Of a stretch of 64,000 bases of DNA, positions 37,873 through 44,979 are shown piece by piece. A program made the position numbers and the translations under genes. Under the pieces are notes generated by a model, which worked only from the letters and a program-made list of their open reading frames with translations, ran no database searches and was not told the DNA's origin. Source of the stretch: Actinomycetales bacterium (GTDB lineage: Bacteria; Actinomycetota; Actinomycetes; Actinomycetales; Microbacteriaceae). Numbering within the stretch: position 1 is the first letter of the stretch; each line of letters starts with the position of its first letter. The stretch is taken from contig JAFKEN010000007.1 in assembly GCA_017308515.1 (NCBI GenBank), forward strand, positions 356,957 through 420,956, written 5' to 3'.

Positions 37873-39240
37873 ATGTACGAGGATCGCGCGCGCCTGGCAC
37901 GTGTGCACGCCGAGGAGCTCGAGCGCTACCGCGCGGCCCGCCCCGAGTCGGAGCGGCTGTGGCGCGCCGCCCGCGCCCACCTGCCCGGCGGGGTGCCGAT
38001 GCTCTGGATGGAGAAGTGGCCGGGCCCCTGGCCGGTGCACGTCGTCGACGCGGCCGGCGCCCACTTCACGTGCGCCGACGGCATCGACCACGTCGACCTG
38101 TGCCTGGGCGACACCGGCGCCATGGTCGGCCACGCCCCCGCCGCGAGCGTCGCCGCGATCGCCGAGCGCCTCGCGCGCGGCGCGACCTTTATGCTGCCGA
38201 CCGAGGACGCGGCCGCCGCGGCGGGCCTGCTCGCCGAGCGCTTCGGCCTGCCGCTGTGGCAGTTCACCCTCACGGCGACCGACGCCAACCGGCACGTGCT
38301 GCGCTACGCCCGCGCGGCGACCGGCCGGAGCAAGGTGCTCGTGATCGATCACTGCTACCACGGCACCGTCGACGAGTCCTACGCCACCCTCGACGACGCG
38401 GGTCGGGTGGTCGCGCGGCGCGGGAACATCGGGGCGCCGGTGCCGCTGGAGCAGACCACCGTCGTGGTGCCCTTCAACGACGTCCCGGCCCTCGAGGCGG
38501 CGCTCGCCCAGGGCGACGTCGCGGCGGTGCTCATCGAGCCGGCCATGACGAACATCGGCATCGTGCTGCCCGACCCCGGCTGGCACGAGGCGGTGCGCGC
38601 CGCGTGCGACGCGAGCGGCACGCTCCTCGTGATCGACGAGACCCATACGCTGTGCGCCGGGCCGGGCGGCATGACCGCGCGCGACGGCCTGCGCCCCGAC
38701 GTCGTGGTGGTCGGCAAGACCATCGCGGGCGGCGTGCCGGCGGGCGCCTGGGGCATGACCGCCGAGCTCGCCGAGCGCGTCGACGCGGTCATGGGCTGGC
38801 ACGCTGAGGGGCGGGAGGATCTCGACGTCGGGGGAGTGGGCGGCACCCTGGCCGGCAACGCGCTCTCGCTCGCGGGCATCCGCGCGACCCTGTCCGAAGT
38901 GCTCACCCCGGAGGTCTACCCGGCCATGATCGAGCGGGCCGCGGAGTGGACGGCGGGCGTGCAGGCGGCGATCGACGAGTTCGGCGTGCCGTGGCAGGTG
39001 ACGCAGCTCGGCTGCCGGGCGGAGTACTCCTTCCGCCCGACGCCCCCGCACGACGGGCGGGAGGCCGCCGAGGCCGACGACTTCGCGCTGCAGCAGTACC
39101 TGCACCTGCACGCGCTCAACCGCGGCATCCTCATCACGCCGTTCCACAACATGGCGCTCATGAGCCCCGCGACCACGAGCGACGATGTCGCGCGGCACAC
39201 CGAGGCATTCCGCGAGGCGGTGGCGAGCCTCTTCGGCTGA
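37873..39240 (+). CDS. Class III aminotransferase, GSAM-like
   Basis: This 455-residue PLP protein resembles glutamate-1-semialdehyde aminomutase and related class III aminotransferases: LPGGVPMLW near residue 38, DGIDHVDLCLGDTGAMVGHAP, LVIDETHTLCAGPGG and the PLP Lys in VVVGKTIAGGVPAGA. A true GSAM for haem synthesis is unlikely, because the gene directly follows the polyamine importer. The substrate is probably an amine or amino acid taken up by it. Start ATG after GGACGACGGAG. Transcription from the pot promoter would have to pass the hairpin at 37827-37849. Confidence 0.85.
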   Translation: MYEDRARLARVHAEELERYRAARPESERLWRAARAHLPGGVPMLWMEKWPGPWPVHVVDAAGAHFTCADGIDHVDLCLGDTGAMVGHAPAASVAAIAERLARGATFMLPTEDAAAAAGLLAERFGLPLWQFTLTATDANRHVLRYARAATGRSKVLVIDHCYHGTVDESYATLDDAGRVVARRGNIGAPVPLEQTTVVVPFNDVPALEAALAQGDVAAVLIEPAMTNIGIVLPDPGWHEAVRAACDASGTLLVIDETHTLCAGPGGMTARDGLRPDVVVVGKTIAGGVPAGAWGMTAELAERVDAVMGWHAEGREDLDVGGVGGTLAGNALSLAGIRATLSEVLTPEVYPAMIERAAEWTAGVQAAIDEFGVPWQVTQLGCRAEYSFRPTPPHDGREAAEADDFALQQYLHLHALNRGILITPFHNMALMSPATTSDDVARHTEAFREAVASLFG

Positions 39241-39293
39241 GCTGCGTCGGGCCGCCTCGGGCGCGGTCTCCAGCGGCGCGGCGCGGGATGCGC

Positions 39294-39299
39294 TTCGAT
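39294..39299 (+). promoter_or_regulatory. Putative -10 element of the MDR oxidoreductase gene
   Basis: TTCGAT ends six bases before the ATG at 39306. It is a poor match in the second base; the spacing is what supports it and favours this start over the ATG at 39288. Confidence 0.3.
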
Positions 39300-39305
39300 G
39301 GGGGC

Positions 39306-40271
39306 ATGGTCGATGCCGTCGCCGCCCTCGCCTACGGAGGGCCGGAGTCCCTCGGGATCATCGAGGTCCCCCACCGCGATCCGCGGCCGGGAGAGGTGGT
39401 GGTCGCGGTGCGCGCGGCCGCGCTCAACCCCTGGGACGCGAAGCAGGCCGCCGGCGCCGCGGGCACCGATCCCGCGAAGCTGCCGCTGCGCCTCGGGGTC
39501 GAGGCCGCCGGGGTGATCGTCGCGGTCGGCGCCGACGACGACGGCGCCGCGCCGCTCGGAGCCGACGGCTTGCCGCTCGCGGTGGGCGACGAGGTGCTCG
39601 GCACGGGTCTGCGCGGCGCGCAGGCCGCCGAGCTCACGGCGCCCGGCGACCGGCTGCTGCACAAGCCGGCGGGCGCCGGCTGGGCCGATGCGGCGGGGCT
39701 GCTGCTGACCGGCACGACCGCGGCGCACGGCCTGCACGCCGTCGCGCTCGCCGAGGGCGAGACGCTGCTCGTGCACGGCGGCAGCGGCGGCGTCGGCCGC
39801 CTCGTCGTGCAGCTCGCGCGGCGCGGCGGGGCGCGCGTGCTCGCGACCGCCTCGGAGGGTCACCACGACGATCTGCGCCGGCTCGGCGCCGAACCGATCG
39901 TCTACGGCGAGGGGCTCGAGCAGCGCGTGCGCGAACTCGCGCCGCACGGCGTCGATGCCGCCTTCGACTGCGTCGGCACCGAGGAGGCGCTCGCGGTCTC
40001 GCTCGCCGTGCTCGCCGACCCCGCGCGTCTCGTCACGATCGCGAACGCGGGCCCGGTCATGGCGGCCGGCGGCCAGGCGATCGGCGCCGCGCCTGGCGCC
40101 GACGCGGGCACGGCGGTGCGCAACGCCGCGCGGGTCGATCTGGTGCGCGCGCTCGGCGAGGGCGCGCTCGAGGTCGAGATCGCCGCGACCTTCCCGCTCG
40201 CCCGGGCGCGCGAGGCCTACGAGCTGCTCGCCACCGGCCACGCCGGCGGCAAGGTCGTGCTCGAGGTCTGA
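39306..40271 (+). CDS. Zinc-less MDR oxidoreductase (quinone-oxidoreductase type)
   Basis: This 321-residue medium-chain dehydrogenase/reductase lacks the structural and catalytic zinc Cys residues. It starts VDAVAALAYGGPESL, has the RAAALNPWDAKQAAG segment of the quinone-oxidoreductase group, and a Rossmann motif LLVHGGSGGVGRLVVQLA for NADPH. It ends with the group's typical AREAYELLATGHAGGKVVLEV. An in-frame ATG at 39288 would add six residues. The substrate is not predictable. It converges with gabT across a hairpin. Confidence 0.87.
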   Translation: MVDAVAALAYGGPESLGIIEVPHRDPRPGEVVVAVRAAALNPWDAKQAAGAAGTDPAKLPLRLGVEAAGVIVAVGADDDGAAPLGADGLPLAVGDEVLGTGLRGAQAAELTAPGDRLLHKPAGAGWADAAGLLLTGTTAAHGLHAVALAEGETLLVHGGSGGVGRLVVQLARRGGARVLATASEGHHDDLRRLGAEPIVYGEGLEQRVRELAPHGVDAAFDCVGTEEALAVSLAVLADPARLVTIANAGPVMAAGGQAIGAAPGADAGTAVRNAARVDLVRALGEGALEVEIAATFPLARAREAYELLATGHAGGKVVLEV

Positions 40272-40276
40272 GCCGA

Positions 40277-40296
40277 GCGGCGCTCCGCCGCGCCGC
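40277..40296. terminator. Hairpin between convergent MDR and gabT genes
   Basis: GCGGCGC (40277-40283) pairs with GCGCCGC (40290-40296) around six bases, just after the MDR stop. A position between convergent genes fits a bidirectional terminator. Confidence 0.45.
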
Positions 40297-40323
40297 GAGC
40301 GGCCTCGGACCCCCGCGCCGCGC

Positions 40324-41673
40324 TCAGGCGTTCGCGGTGAAGGCCTCGCCGAGCACGCCGAGCGCGTCCACGAGCTGCGCGTCGGTGATCGCGAGGCTCG
40401 GCAGGAACCGCAGCACGTTGCCGGACGTTCCGGCGCTCAGCAGCAGCACCCCTTGCTGCGCCGCGTGCGCGACGACCGCGGAGACGAGCGCGGGCAGCGG
40501 CTCGCCGGTCGCGGGATCCCGCAGCTCGATCGCGAGCATCGCACCCCGGCCGCGCACCTCGGCCACGCGCGGGTCGCGGGCGGCCAGCGCACGCAGACCC
40601 GGCTCGAGCACCGACTGGATGCGGTCCGCCTCGCCGAGCAGCCCGTCGCGCTCGATGCGCTCGAAGACCGCGATCGCGGCGGCACACGCGACCGGGTTGC
40701 CGCCGAACGTCCCGCCGAGCCCGCCGGGTTGCGCGGCGTCCATGATCTCGGCGCGACCGGTGACGCCCGCGAGCGGAAGGCCGCCGGCGATGCCCTTGGC
40801 CGAGAGCACGAGGTCGGGCACGAGTCCGAAGTGCTCGCTCGCGAACCAGCGGCCGGTGCGGGCCATGCCGCTCTGGATCTCGTCGGCGATGAAGACGACG
40901 CCGTTCGCGGTGCACCACTCCTGCAGGGCGGGCAGGTAGCCCTCGGCGGGCACGACGAAGCCGCCCTCGCCCTGGATCGGCTCGACGACGAGGCAGGCGA
41001 GGTCGGCCGCGCCGACGGTCTTCTCGAGGTAGCCGATGGTGCGGGCGGCGGCCGCCTCGCCGGAGAGCCCGTCGAGCAGCGGGTAGGAGTTGGGGGCGCG
41101 GTACACGTCCCCGGCGAACGGGCCGAACCCGGCGCCGTAGGGCATCGCCTTGAAGTTCATCGCCATCGTCAGGTTGGTGCGCCCGTGGTAGGCGTGGTCG
41201 AGCACCGCGATCCCCCGGCGCCCGGTGGCCTTGCGGGCGATCTTGACGCCGTTCTCGACCGCCTCGGCGCCCGAGTTGACGAGCACGGTCTTCTTGGCGA
41301 AGTCGCCGGGGGTGTGCGCGGCCAGCAGCTCGGCGACCCGCACGTACTCCTCGTAGGGCGTGATGGTGAAGAGGGTGTGGGTGACGTCGCCGAGCTGGGC
41401 GCGCGCGGCGGCGACGACGTCGTCGTCGGTGTGCCCGATCGTCGTCACGCCGATGCCGGCGCCGAGGTCGAGGAAGCGGTTGCCGTCGACGTCTTCGAGC
41501 AGGGCGCCGTGCGCCTTCGCGATGTACACCGGCAGCGCCGAGGAGACCCCCGCCGAGACGACCGCGGCACGGCGCTGCTGCAGCTCGACGGATCGCGGCC
41601 CCGGCACCGCAGTGACGAGGCGGCGGCCGACGGCGTCGGCGGCTAGCGTGGTGGGGGTCGCGGTGTCGGTCAT
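40324..41673 (-). CDS. gabT: 4-aminobutyrate aminotransferase, copy 1
   Basis: This 449-residue class III PLP enzyme moves the amino group of GABA to 2-oxoglutarate, giving succinate semialdehyde. The GabT pattern is clear: FLDLGAGIGVTTIGHTDD, NSGAEAVENGVKIARKATGR, HAYHGRTNLTMAMN, VVEPIQGEGGFVVPAEGYL, VFIADEIQSGMARTGRWFA and the PLP Lys in LSAKGIAGGLPLAG. A second copy lies at 44980-46314, also on the minus strand. The ATG is six bases from TACACT. The palindrome upstream suggests control by the Lrp-type regulator. Confidence 0.93.
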   Translation of the reverse strand: MTDTATPTTLAADAVGRRLVTAVPGPRSVELQQRRAAVVSAGVSSALPVYIAKAHGALLEDVDGNRFLDLGAGIGVTTIGHTDDDVVAAARAQLGDVTHTLFTITPYEEYVRVAELLAAHTPGDFAKKTVLVNSGAEAVENGVKIARKATGRRGIAVLDHAYHGRTNLTMAMNFKAMPYGAGFGPFAGDVYRAPNSYPLLDGLSGEAAAARTIGYLEKTVGAADLACLVVEPIQGEGGFVVPAEGYLPALQEWCTANGVVFIADEIQSGMARTGRWFASEHFGLVPDLVLSAKGIAGGLPLAGVTGRAEIMDAAQPGGLGGTFGGNPVACAAAIAVFERIERDGLLGEADRIQSVLEPGLRALAARDPRVAEVRGRGAMLAIELRDPATGEPLPALVSAVVAHAAQQGVLLLSAGTSGNVLRFLPSLAITDAQLVDALGVLGEAFTANA

Positions 41674-41679
41674 GCTCCG

Positions 41680-41685
41680 AGTGTA
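41680..41685 (-). promoter_or_regulatory. -10 element of gabT copy 1 (leaderless)
   Basis: TACACT on the minus strand ends six bases before the gabT ATG. A strong match to TANNNT. Confidence 0.6.
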
Positions 41686-41721
41686 GGCGGGGCGGGTCGC
41701 TCGCCGAGACCCCGTGGAACG

Positions 41722-41741
41722 ACGGATTCCGTCGAATCCGT
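41722..41741. promoter_or_regulatory. Candidate Lrp-type operator between gabT and osmC-like gene
   Basis: ACGGATTC (41722-41729) and GAATCCGT (41734-41741) form a perfect eight-base inverted repeat around four bases. It lies 49-68 bases upstream of the inferred gabT start of transcription and shares the GATTC/GAATC core with the site upstream of ald. It could also act on the divergent OsmC-type gene. Confidence 0.5.
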
Positions 41742-41762
41742 GCCAGAACGAGAGGGATCCGG

Positions 41763-42269
41763 TTGTCGGCCACGCACGATTTCGCCGTCTCGGTGGAGTG
41801 GGCCGGCCCGCACGCGACCGAGCCGCACGCGCTCGGGGCAGCCGCCCGTGCGGGCGCGCGCCGGATCCCGCGGGCCTCCGTCGCCCGCGCTGAGGGCGTG
41901 CCCGAGCTGCCGACCTCGGCCGCGCGGGTCTTCCACGGCGACGCCGACCGCTGGAACCCCGAGCAGCTGCTGATCGCCTCCCTCGCGCAGTGCCACCTGC
42001 TGAGCTACCTCTACGTCTGCGCGCGCGAGGGCGTCGAGGTCGTCGCCTACCGCGACGAGGCCGCGGGCGTGCTCGCCGTGCGCGGTGAGAGCGGCGCGTT
42101 CGCCGAGGTCCTGCTGCGCCCGCGCGTCACGGTCGCGACCGCCGATCTCGAGCTCGCGACCCGGCTGCACGGCGAGGCGCACGAGCTGTGCTTCATCGCG
42201 AACAGCGTGAACTTCCCGGTGCGCGTCGAACCCGAGGTGCGCGCGGCGGAGGGCTCACTCCCGGGCTGA
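41763..42269 (+). CDS. OsmC/Ohr-family peroxide-reducing protein
   Basis: This 168-residue protein has the two redox Cys of the family, in LLIASLAQCHLLSYLYVCA and in HELCFIANSVNFPV, about 65 residues apart. OsmC proteins reduce organic hydroperoxides with thiol help. The start is taken as TTG at 41763, behind GAGAGGGA; no ATG or better-placed GTG keeps the N-terminal strand SATHDFAVSVEWAG. It is divergent from gabT across the 89-base region holding the palindrome. Confidence 0.85.
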   Translation: MSATHDFAVSVEWAGPHATEPHALGAAARAGARRIPRASVARAEGVPELPTSAARVFHGDADRWNPEQLLIASLAQCHLLSYLYVCAREGVEVVAYRDEAAGVLAVRGESGAFAEVLLRPRVTVATADLELATRLHGEAHELCFIANSVNFPVRVEPEVRAAEGSLPG

Positions 42270-42271
42270 CG

Positions 42272-42302
42272 CGCCGCGTTCGCCCACGGCGTGCCCGCGG
42301 CG
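42272..42302 (+). terminator. Possible hairpin after the OsmC-type gene
   Basis: CGCCGCG (42272-42278) can pair with CGCGGCG (42296-42302) around 17 bases, three bases after the stop. The loop is long and there is no T-run, so this is a weak candidate. Confidence 0.3.
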
Positions 42303-42315
42303 ACGGCCGCGCCAC

Positions 42316-42321
42316 TAGCCT
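42316..42321 (+). promoter_or_regulatory. -10 element of the LtrA-like gene (leaderless)
   Basis: TAGCCT ends six bases before the ATG at 42328. Confidence 0.55.
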
Positions 42322-42327
42322 CCCGGC

Positions 42328-43536
42328 ATGGCCGTGCCGCGCCCGCTGCGCCTCACCTCGACCCTCCACGACCACCGGGTCACCACGTTCGAGCTGTTCT
42401 TCGACCTGGTCTACGTCTTCGCGTTCACCCAGGTGAGCGGCCTCATGGTGCACGCCCACGACGCGGCGGGGGTGGCGCAGGGGCTCGTCGTGCTCGGCCT
42501 GCTGTGGTGGACCTGGGCGGCCTACAGCTGGCTCGCGAACGAGGCCCGCGCCGACCGCGGGCTGCTGCTGGCGGCCATGGCGCTCGCCATGGCGGCGGTG
42601 TTCGTGGTCGCCCTCGAGATCCCCGACGCCTTCGGGGACGGCGAGACGGGCCGCACCGCGGCGATCGTGCTCGTCGCCGCGTACGGCGTCGTGCGCCTCG
42701 TGCACATCGCCGTCTACCTGCTCGCGGCGGGCGCCGACCGGGCGCTGCGGCGCCAGGTGCTGATCTCGCTCGGGGCGGCGCTGCTGCCCTCGCTCGCGCT
42801 GCTGGCGGTCGGCGCGCTGCTCGGGGGCGTCATCCAGCTCCTGGTCTGGGCGGCGGCCTGGCTGCTCGACGTGCTCGTCGTGTTCCTCACCTCGCTGCGC
42901 GGGTCGTGGCGGCTGCCCGCGGCCGGGCACTGGGCCGAGCGCCACGGGCTCGTCGTGATCCTCGCACTCGGGGAGTCGGTCGTCGCGATCGGCGTCGGCG
43001 CCGCCGAGGAGGAGGTCAGCCTGCCGCTGCTGGCCGGAGCGCTGCTCGCGATCGGAGGGTCGATCGCGCTGTGGTGGGCCTACTTCCGCAGCGTCGCGGC
43101 GCGGGCCGAGCACCGCCTCGCGGCGCTGCCGCCCGCCGAGCGGCCGCTGCGGGCGAGCGAGGGCTACACCTACGCGCACTTCCCGATCGTCGCGGGCATC
43201 GTGCTGGCTGCGGTCGGCGTCGAGGAGGCGATGCACCGCATCCCGCTCGGCGAACCGCTCGGCCTCTTCGGCGCCCTCGCGCTCACCGGTGGCACGAGCC
43301 TCGTGCTCGCCGCGACCGCGCTGTTCTCCGCCGTCGTGGCCCGCCGCGCTCTCGTGCCACGGCTCGTCGTCGGGCTGGCCCTGCTGCCGACCGCGGTCGG
43401 AATCGCCGCCCTGCCCGCGCTCGCGGCCTTTGCGATCCCGGTCGCGGCGACCGTCGCGGCGCTCGCGCTCGAGTCGACGCTCGACCGGCGCGCTCAGTCC
43501 TCGGGGATCGGGTTGGAGGAGGACTCGGCGTCGTAG
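42328..43536 (+). CDS. Low temperature requirement A (LtrA) family membrane protein
   Basis: This 402-residue protein has about ten to twelve membrane helices. The LtrA signature is at the start: VTTFELFFDLVYVFAFTQVS, and again ERHGLVVILALGESVVAIG in the middle. LtrA was named from a Listeria mutant with poor growth in the cold; the biochemical function of the family is unknown. It is preceded by a leaderless-type promoter and its last 43 bases overlap a convergent small gene. Confidence 0.9.
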   Translation: MAVPRPLRLTSTLHDHRVTTFELFFDLVYVFAFTQVSGLMVHAHDAAGVAQGLVVLGLLWWTWAAYSWLANEARADRGLLLAAMALAMAAVFVVALEIPDAFGDGETGRTAAIVLVAAYGVVRLVHIAVYLLAAGADRALRRQVLISLGAALLPSLALLAVGALLGGVIQLLVWAAAWLLDVLVVFLTSLRGSWRLPAAGHWAERHGLVVILALGESVVAIGVGAAEEEVSLPLLAGALLAIGGSIALWWAYFRSVAARAEHRLAALPPAERPLRASEGYTYAHFPIVAGIVLAAVGVEEAMHRIPLGEPLGLFGALALTGGTSLVLAATALFSAVVARRALVPRLVVGLALLPTAVGIAALPALAAFAIPVAATVAALALESTLDRRAQSSGIGLEEDSAS

Positions 43537-43730
43537 CGGTAGGGCACCGTCGTCGGGCCGTCGTGCTCGCCGGTGTGCTCGGGCTCACCCGACCTGCGGT
43601 AGACGAGCTGACCGGCCTCCCACGGGAGCACGAGCTCGTCCTCGATGTCGGCGAGGCTCTCGGCCTCCAGCGGGATCGTCTGGGTGTCGAGCGGGCCGCC
43701 GTGCAGCTGCCCCAGGATCGTGCCGGACAT
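43494..43730 (-). CDS. Small acidic protein of unknown function
   Basis: This 78-residue soluble protein (MSGTILGQLHGGPLDTQTIPLE...) is rich in Asp/Glu, with WEAGQLVYRRSG in the middle and a polar C-terminus. I recognise no domain. It is likely real because the ATG has a strong ribosome site GGGAGGAA at the right spacing, its composition is that of a folded acidic protein, and it fills a gap. Its 3' end overlaps the end of the convergent LtrA gene by 43 bases, which is unusual and means the two messages share complementary ends. Confidence 0.62.
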   Translation of the reverse strand: MSGTILGQLHGGPLDTQTIPLEAESLADIEDELVLPWEAGQLVYRRSGEPEHTGEHDGPTTVPYRYDAESSSNPIPED

Positions 43731-43772
43731 GGGTTCCTCCCTCGGATTCCGCTGCCTGAATGCTAGTCGCGC

Positions 43773-44978
43773 TCAGCCGCCGACCTGGTCGGGCGCCTGG
43801 GTCGAGTCGAGGTTCGAGTAGAGGTCCGCGTAGCTCGCGTCGAGGCTCTCGAGCTGGTCGACCATCGCGTTGTAGCGGTCGGTGTCGGCGTTGAGCGCGA
43901 GCCGGTCGTTCTCGAGCGCGTCGTAGCGCGCCTGGAGCGCCGCGCGCTCCCGGTCGAACTCGGCCTGGCTCGAGAAGGCGCCCGGGGTCTGGGCCCGCGC
44001 GTTGAAGTCGTCGATGTCGGCGTTGAGCGCCGCGACATCCGACTCGTAGGCGGTGCTGCGGCGGTCGAGGTCGGCGCCCAGTGCGTCGAGCTGCGTGACG
44101 AGGTCGTCGATCTGGGCCTGCAGATCGTCGAGCGCCGCGGTCGACTGCCGGTCGAAGGCGAGCACCGCGGAGCGGTCGTCGAAATAGCGCGCGTAGTACT
44201 GCTCGAGCTCGGGACCGAGGTCGGCGAACTCGGTGCCGAGCCGCGAGTGCCACTCGTCGGCGAGCTGGCTCGCGGGATAGGTGGCCATAACGGCGCGCAC
44301 CGGATCGTCGGGCGGGATCGCGTCGACGGCGGCGGCGACGAGCGCATCCACCCGGTCGCGCTCGCCTGCGCTCAGCCGCTCGTAGGCGGCGTGCAGGAAC
44401 TCGTGCGCGGCGGTCACCTCGACGGTGCCGGCGAGCCGCTCGTCGGTCACCTGGTAGACGTAGATGCGGTCGTCGGAGGTGTAGCAGCCGAGCACCGTCT
44501 GGCCCTCGACCTCGCAGTGGCCGTTGAACGAGTCGGCCGGCTCGATGCTCGGGCGGGTGGCGAAGAAGATCCGGCGCGCGTCGGGGGTGAGGGTCACCTC
44601 GTCGGCGATCGTCTCGATGTCGGCGGTCGGGGGATGCGTCCAGACCGTGATCTGGTCGGCGATCGCCTGGCGGCGCTGCGCATCCCACGGGGCGACGACC
44701 ACGAGCGCGACGGCGAGCACCGCGAGGCTCGCGACCGTCGCCACGAGCGGACCGCGCCCGCGTCGCCGGCGGGGCCGTCGCCCGCCGGGGGCCGGTTCGA
44801 GCAGCACGGGCGGCGGGGGGCCGGGAGGCACGGCGGGGCCGGCCGGCGCGGCCGGCTGCGCACTCGGCGCTGCCGCCTGCGCGCTCGGCGCTGCCGGTGC
44901 TGACGGCGGCGGCGACGCGGCGGGCGCCCCGGCCCACCACGTCTCGCCGGGCGGCCTCCCGACGCGGTCGTCGCTCAC
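43773..44978 (-). CDS. Membrane-anchored coiled-coil protein with HEFLH motif
   Basis: This 401-residue protein begins with a Pro/Ala-rich cytoplasmic region (1-70), a basic patch, one membrane helix (77-97), then an extracellular part. It contains AAHEFLHAAYERL, an HExxH zinc-protease motif (His192, Glu193, His196) after a beta-rich segment with a CEVEGQTVLGC pair. DEWHS about 55 residues later could give a third ligand. Residues ~260-390 are heptad-like and predicted coiled coil. It starts with GTG one base after the gabT copy 2 stop, so the two are co-transcribed. I do not recognise a named family. Confidence 0.72.
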   Translation of the reverse strand: MSDDRVGRPPGETWWAGAPAASPPPSAPAAPSAQAAAPSAQPAAPAGPAVPPGPPPPVLLEPAPGGRRPRRRRGRGPLVATVASLAVLAVALVVVAPWDAQRRQAIADQITVWTHPPTADIETIADEVTLTPDARRIFFATRPSIEPADSFNGHCEVEGQTVLGCYTSDDRIYVYQVTDERLAGTVEVTAAHEFLHAAYERLSAGERDRVDALVAAAVDAIPPDDPVRAVMATYPASQLADEWHSRLGTEFADLGPELEQYYARYFDDRSAVLAFDRQSTAALDDLQAQIDDLVTQLDALGADLDRRSTAYESDVAALNADIDDFNARAQTPGAFSSQAEFDRERAALQARYDALENDRLALNADTDRYNAMVDQLESLDASYADLYSNLDSTQAPDQVGG

Positions 44979-44979
44979 C

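Noticed and set aside
37873-39240. Annotation as hemL (haem-pathway GSAM)
   Set aside because: It follows the polyamine importer and no haem genes are nearby; sequence similarity alone does not separate it from amine aminotransferases.
39288-39290. ATG at 39288 as start of the MDR oxidoreductase
   Set aside because: It would add six non-conserved residues; the ATG at 39306 fits both the family N-terminus and the six-base promoter spacing.
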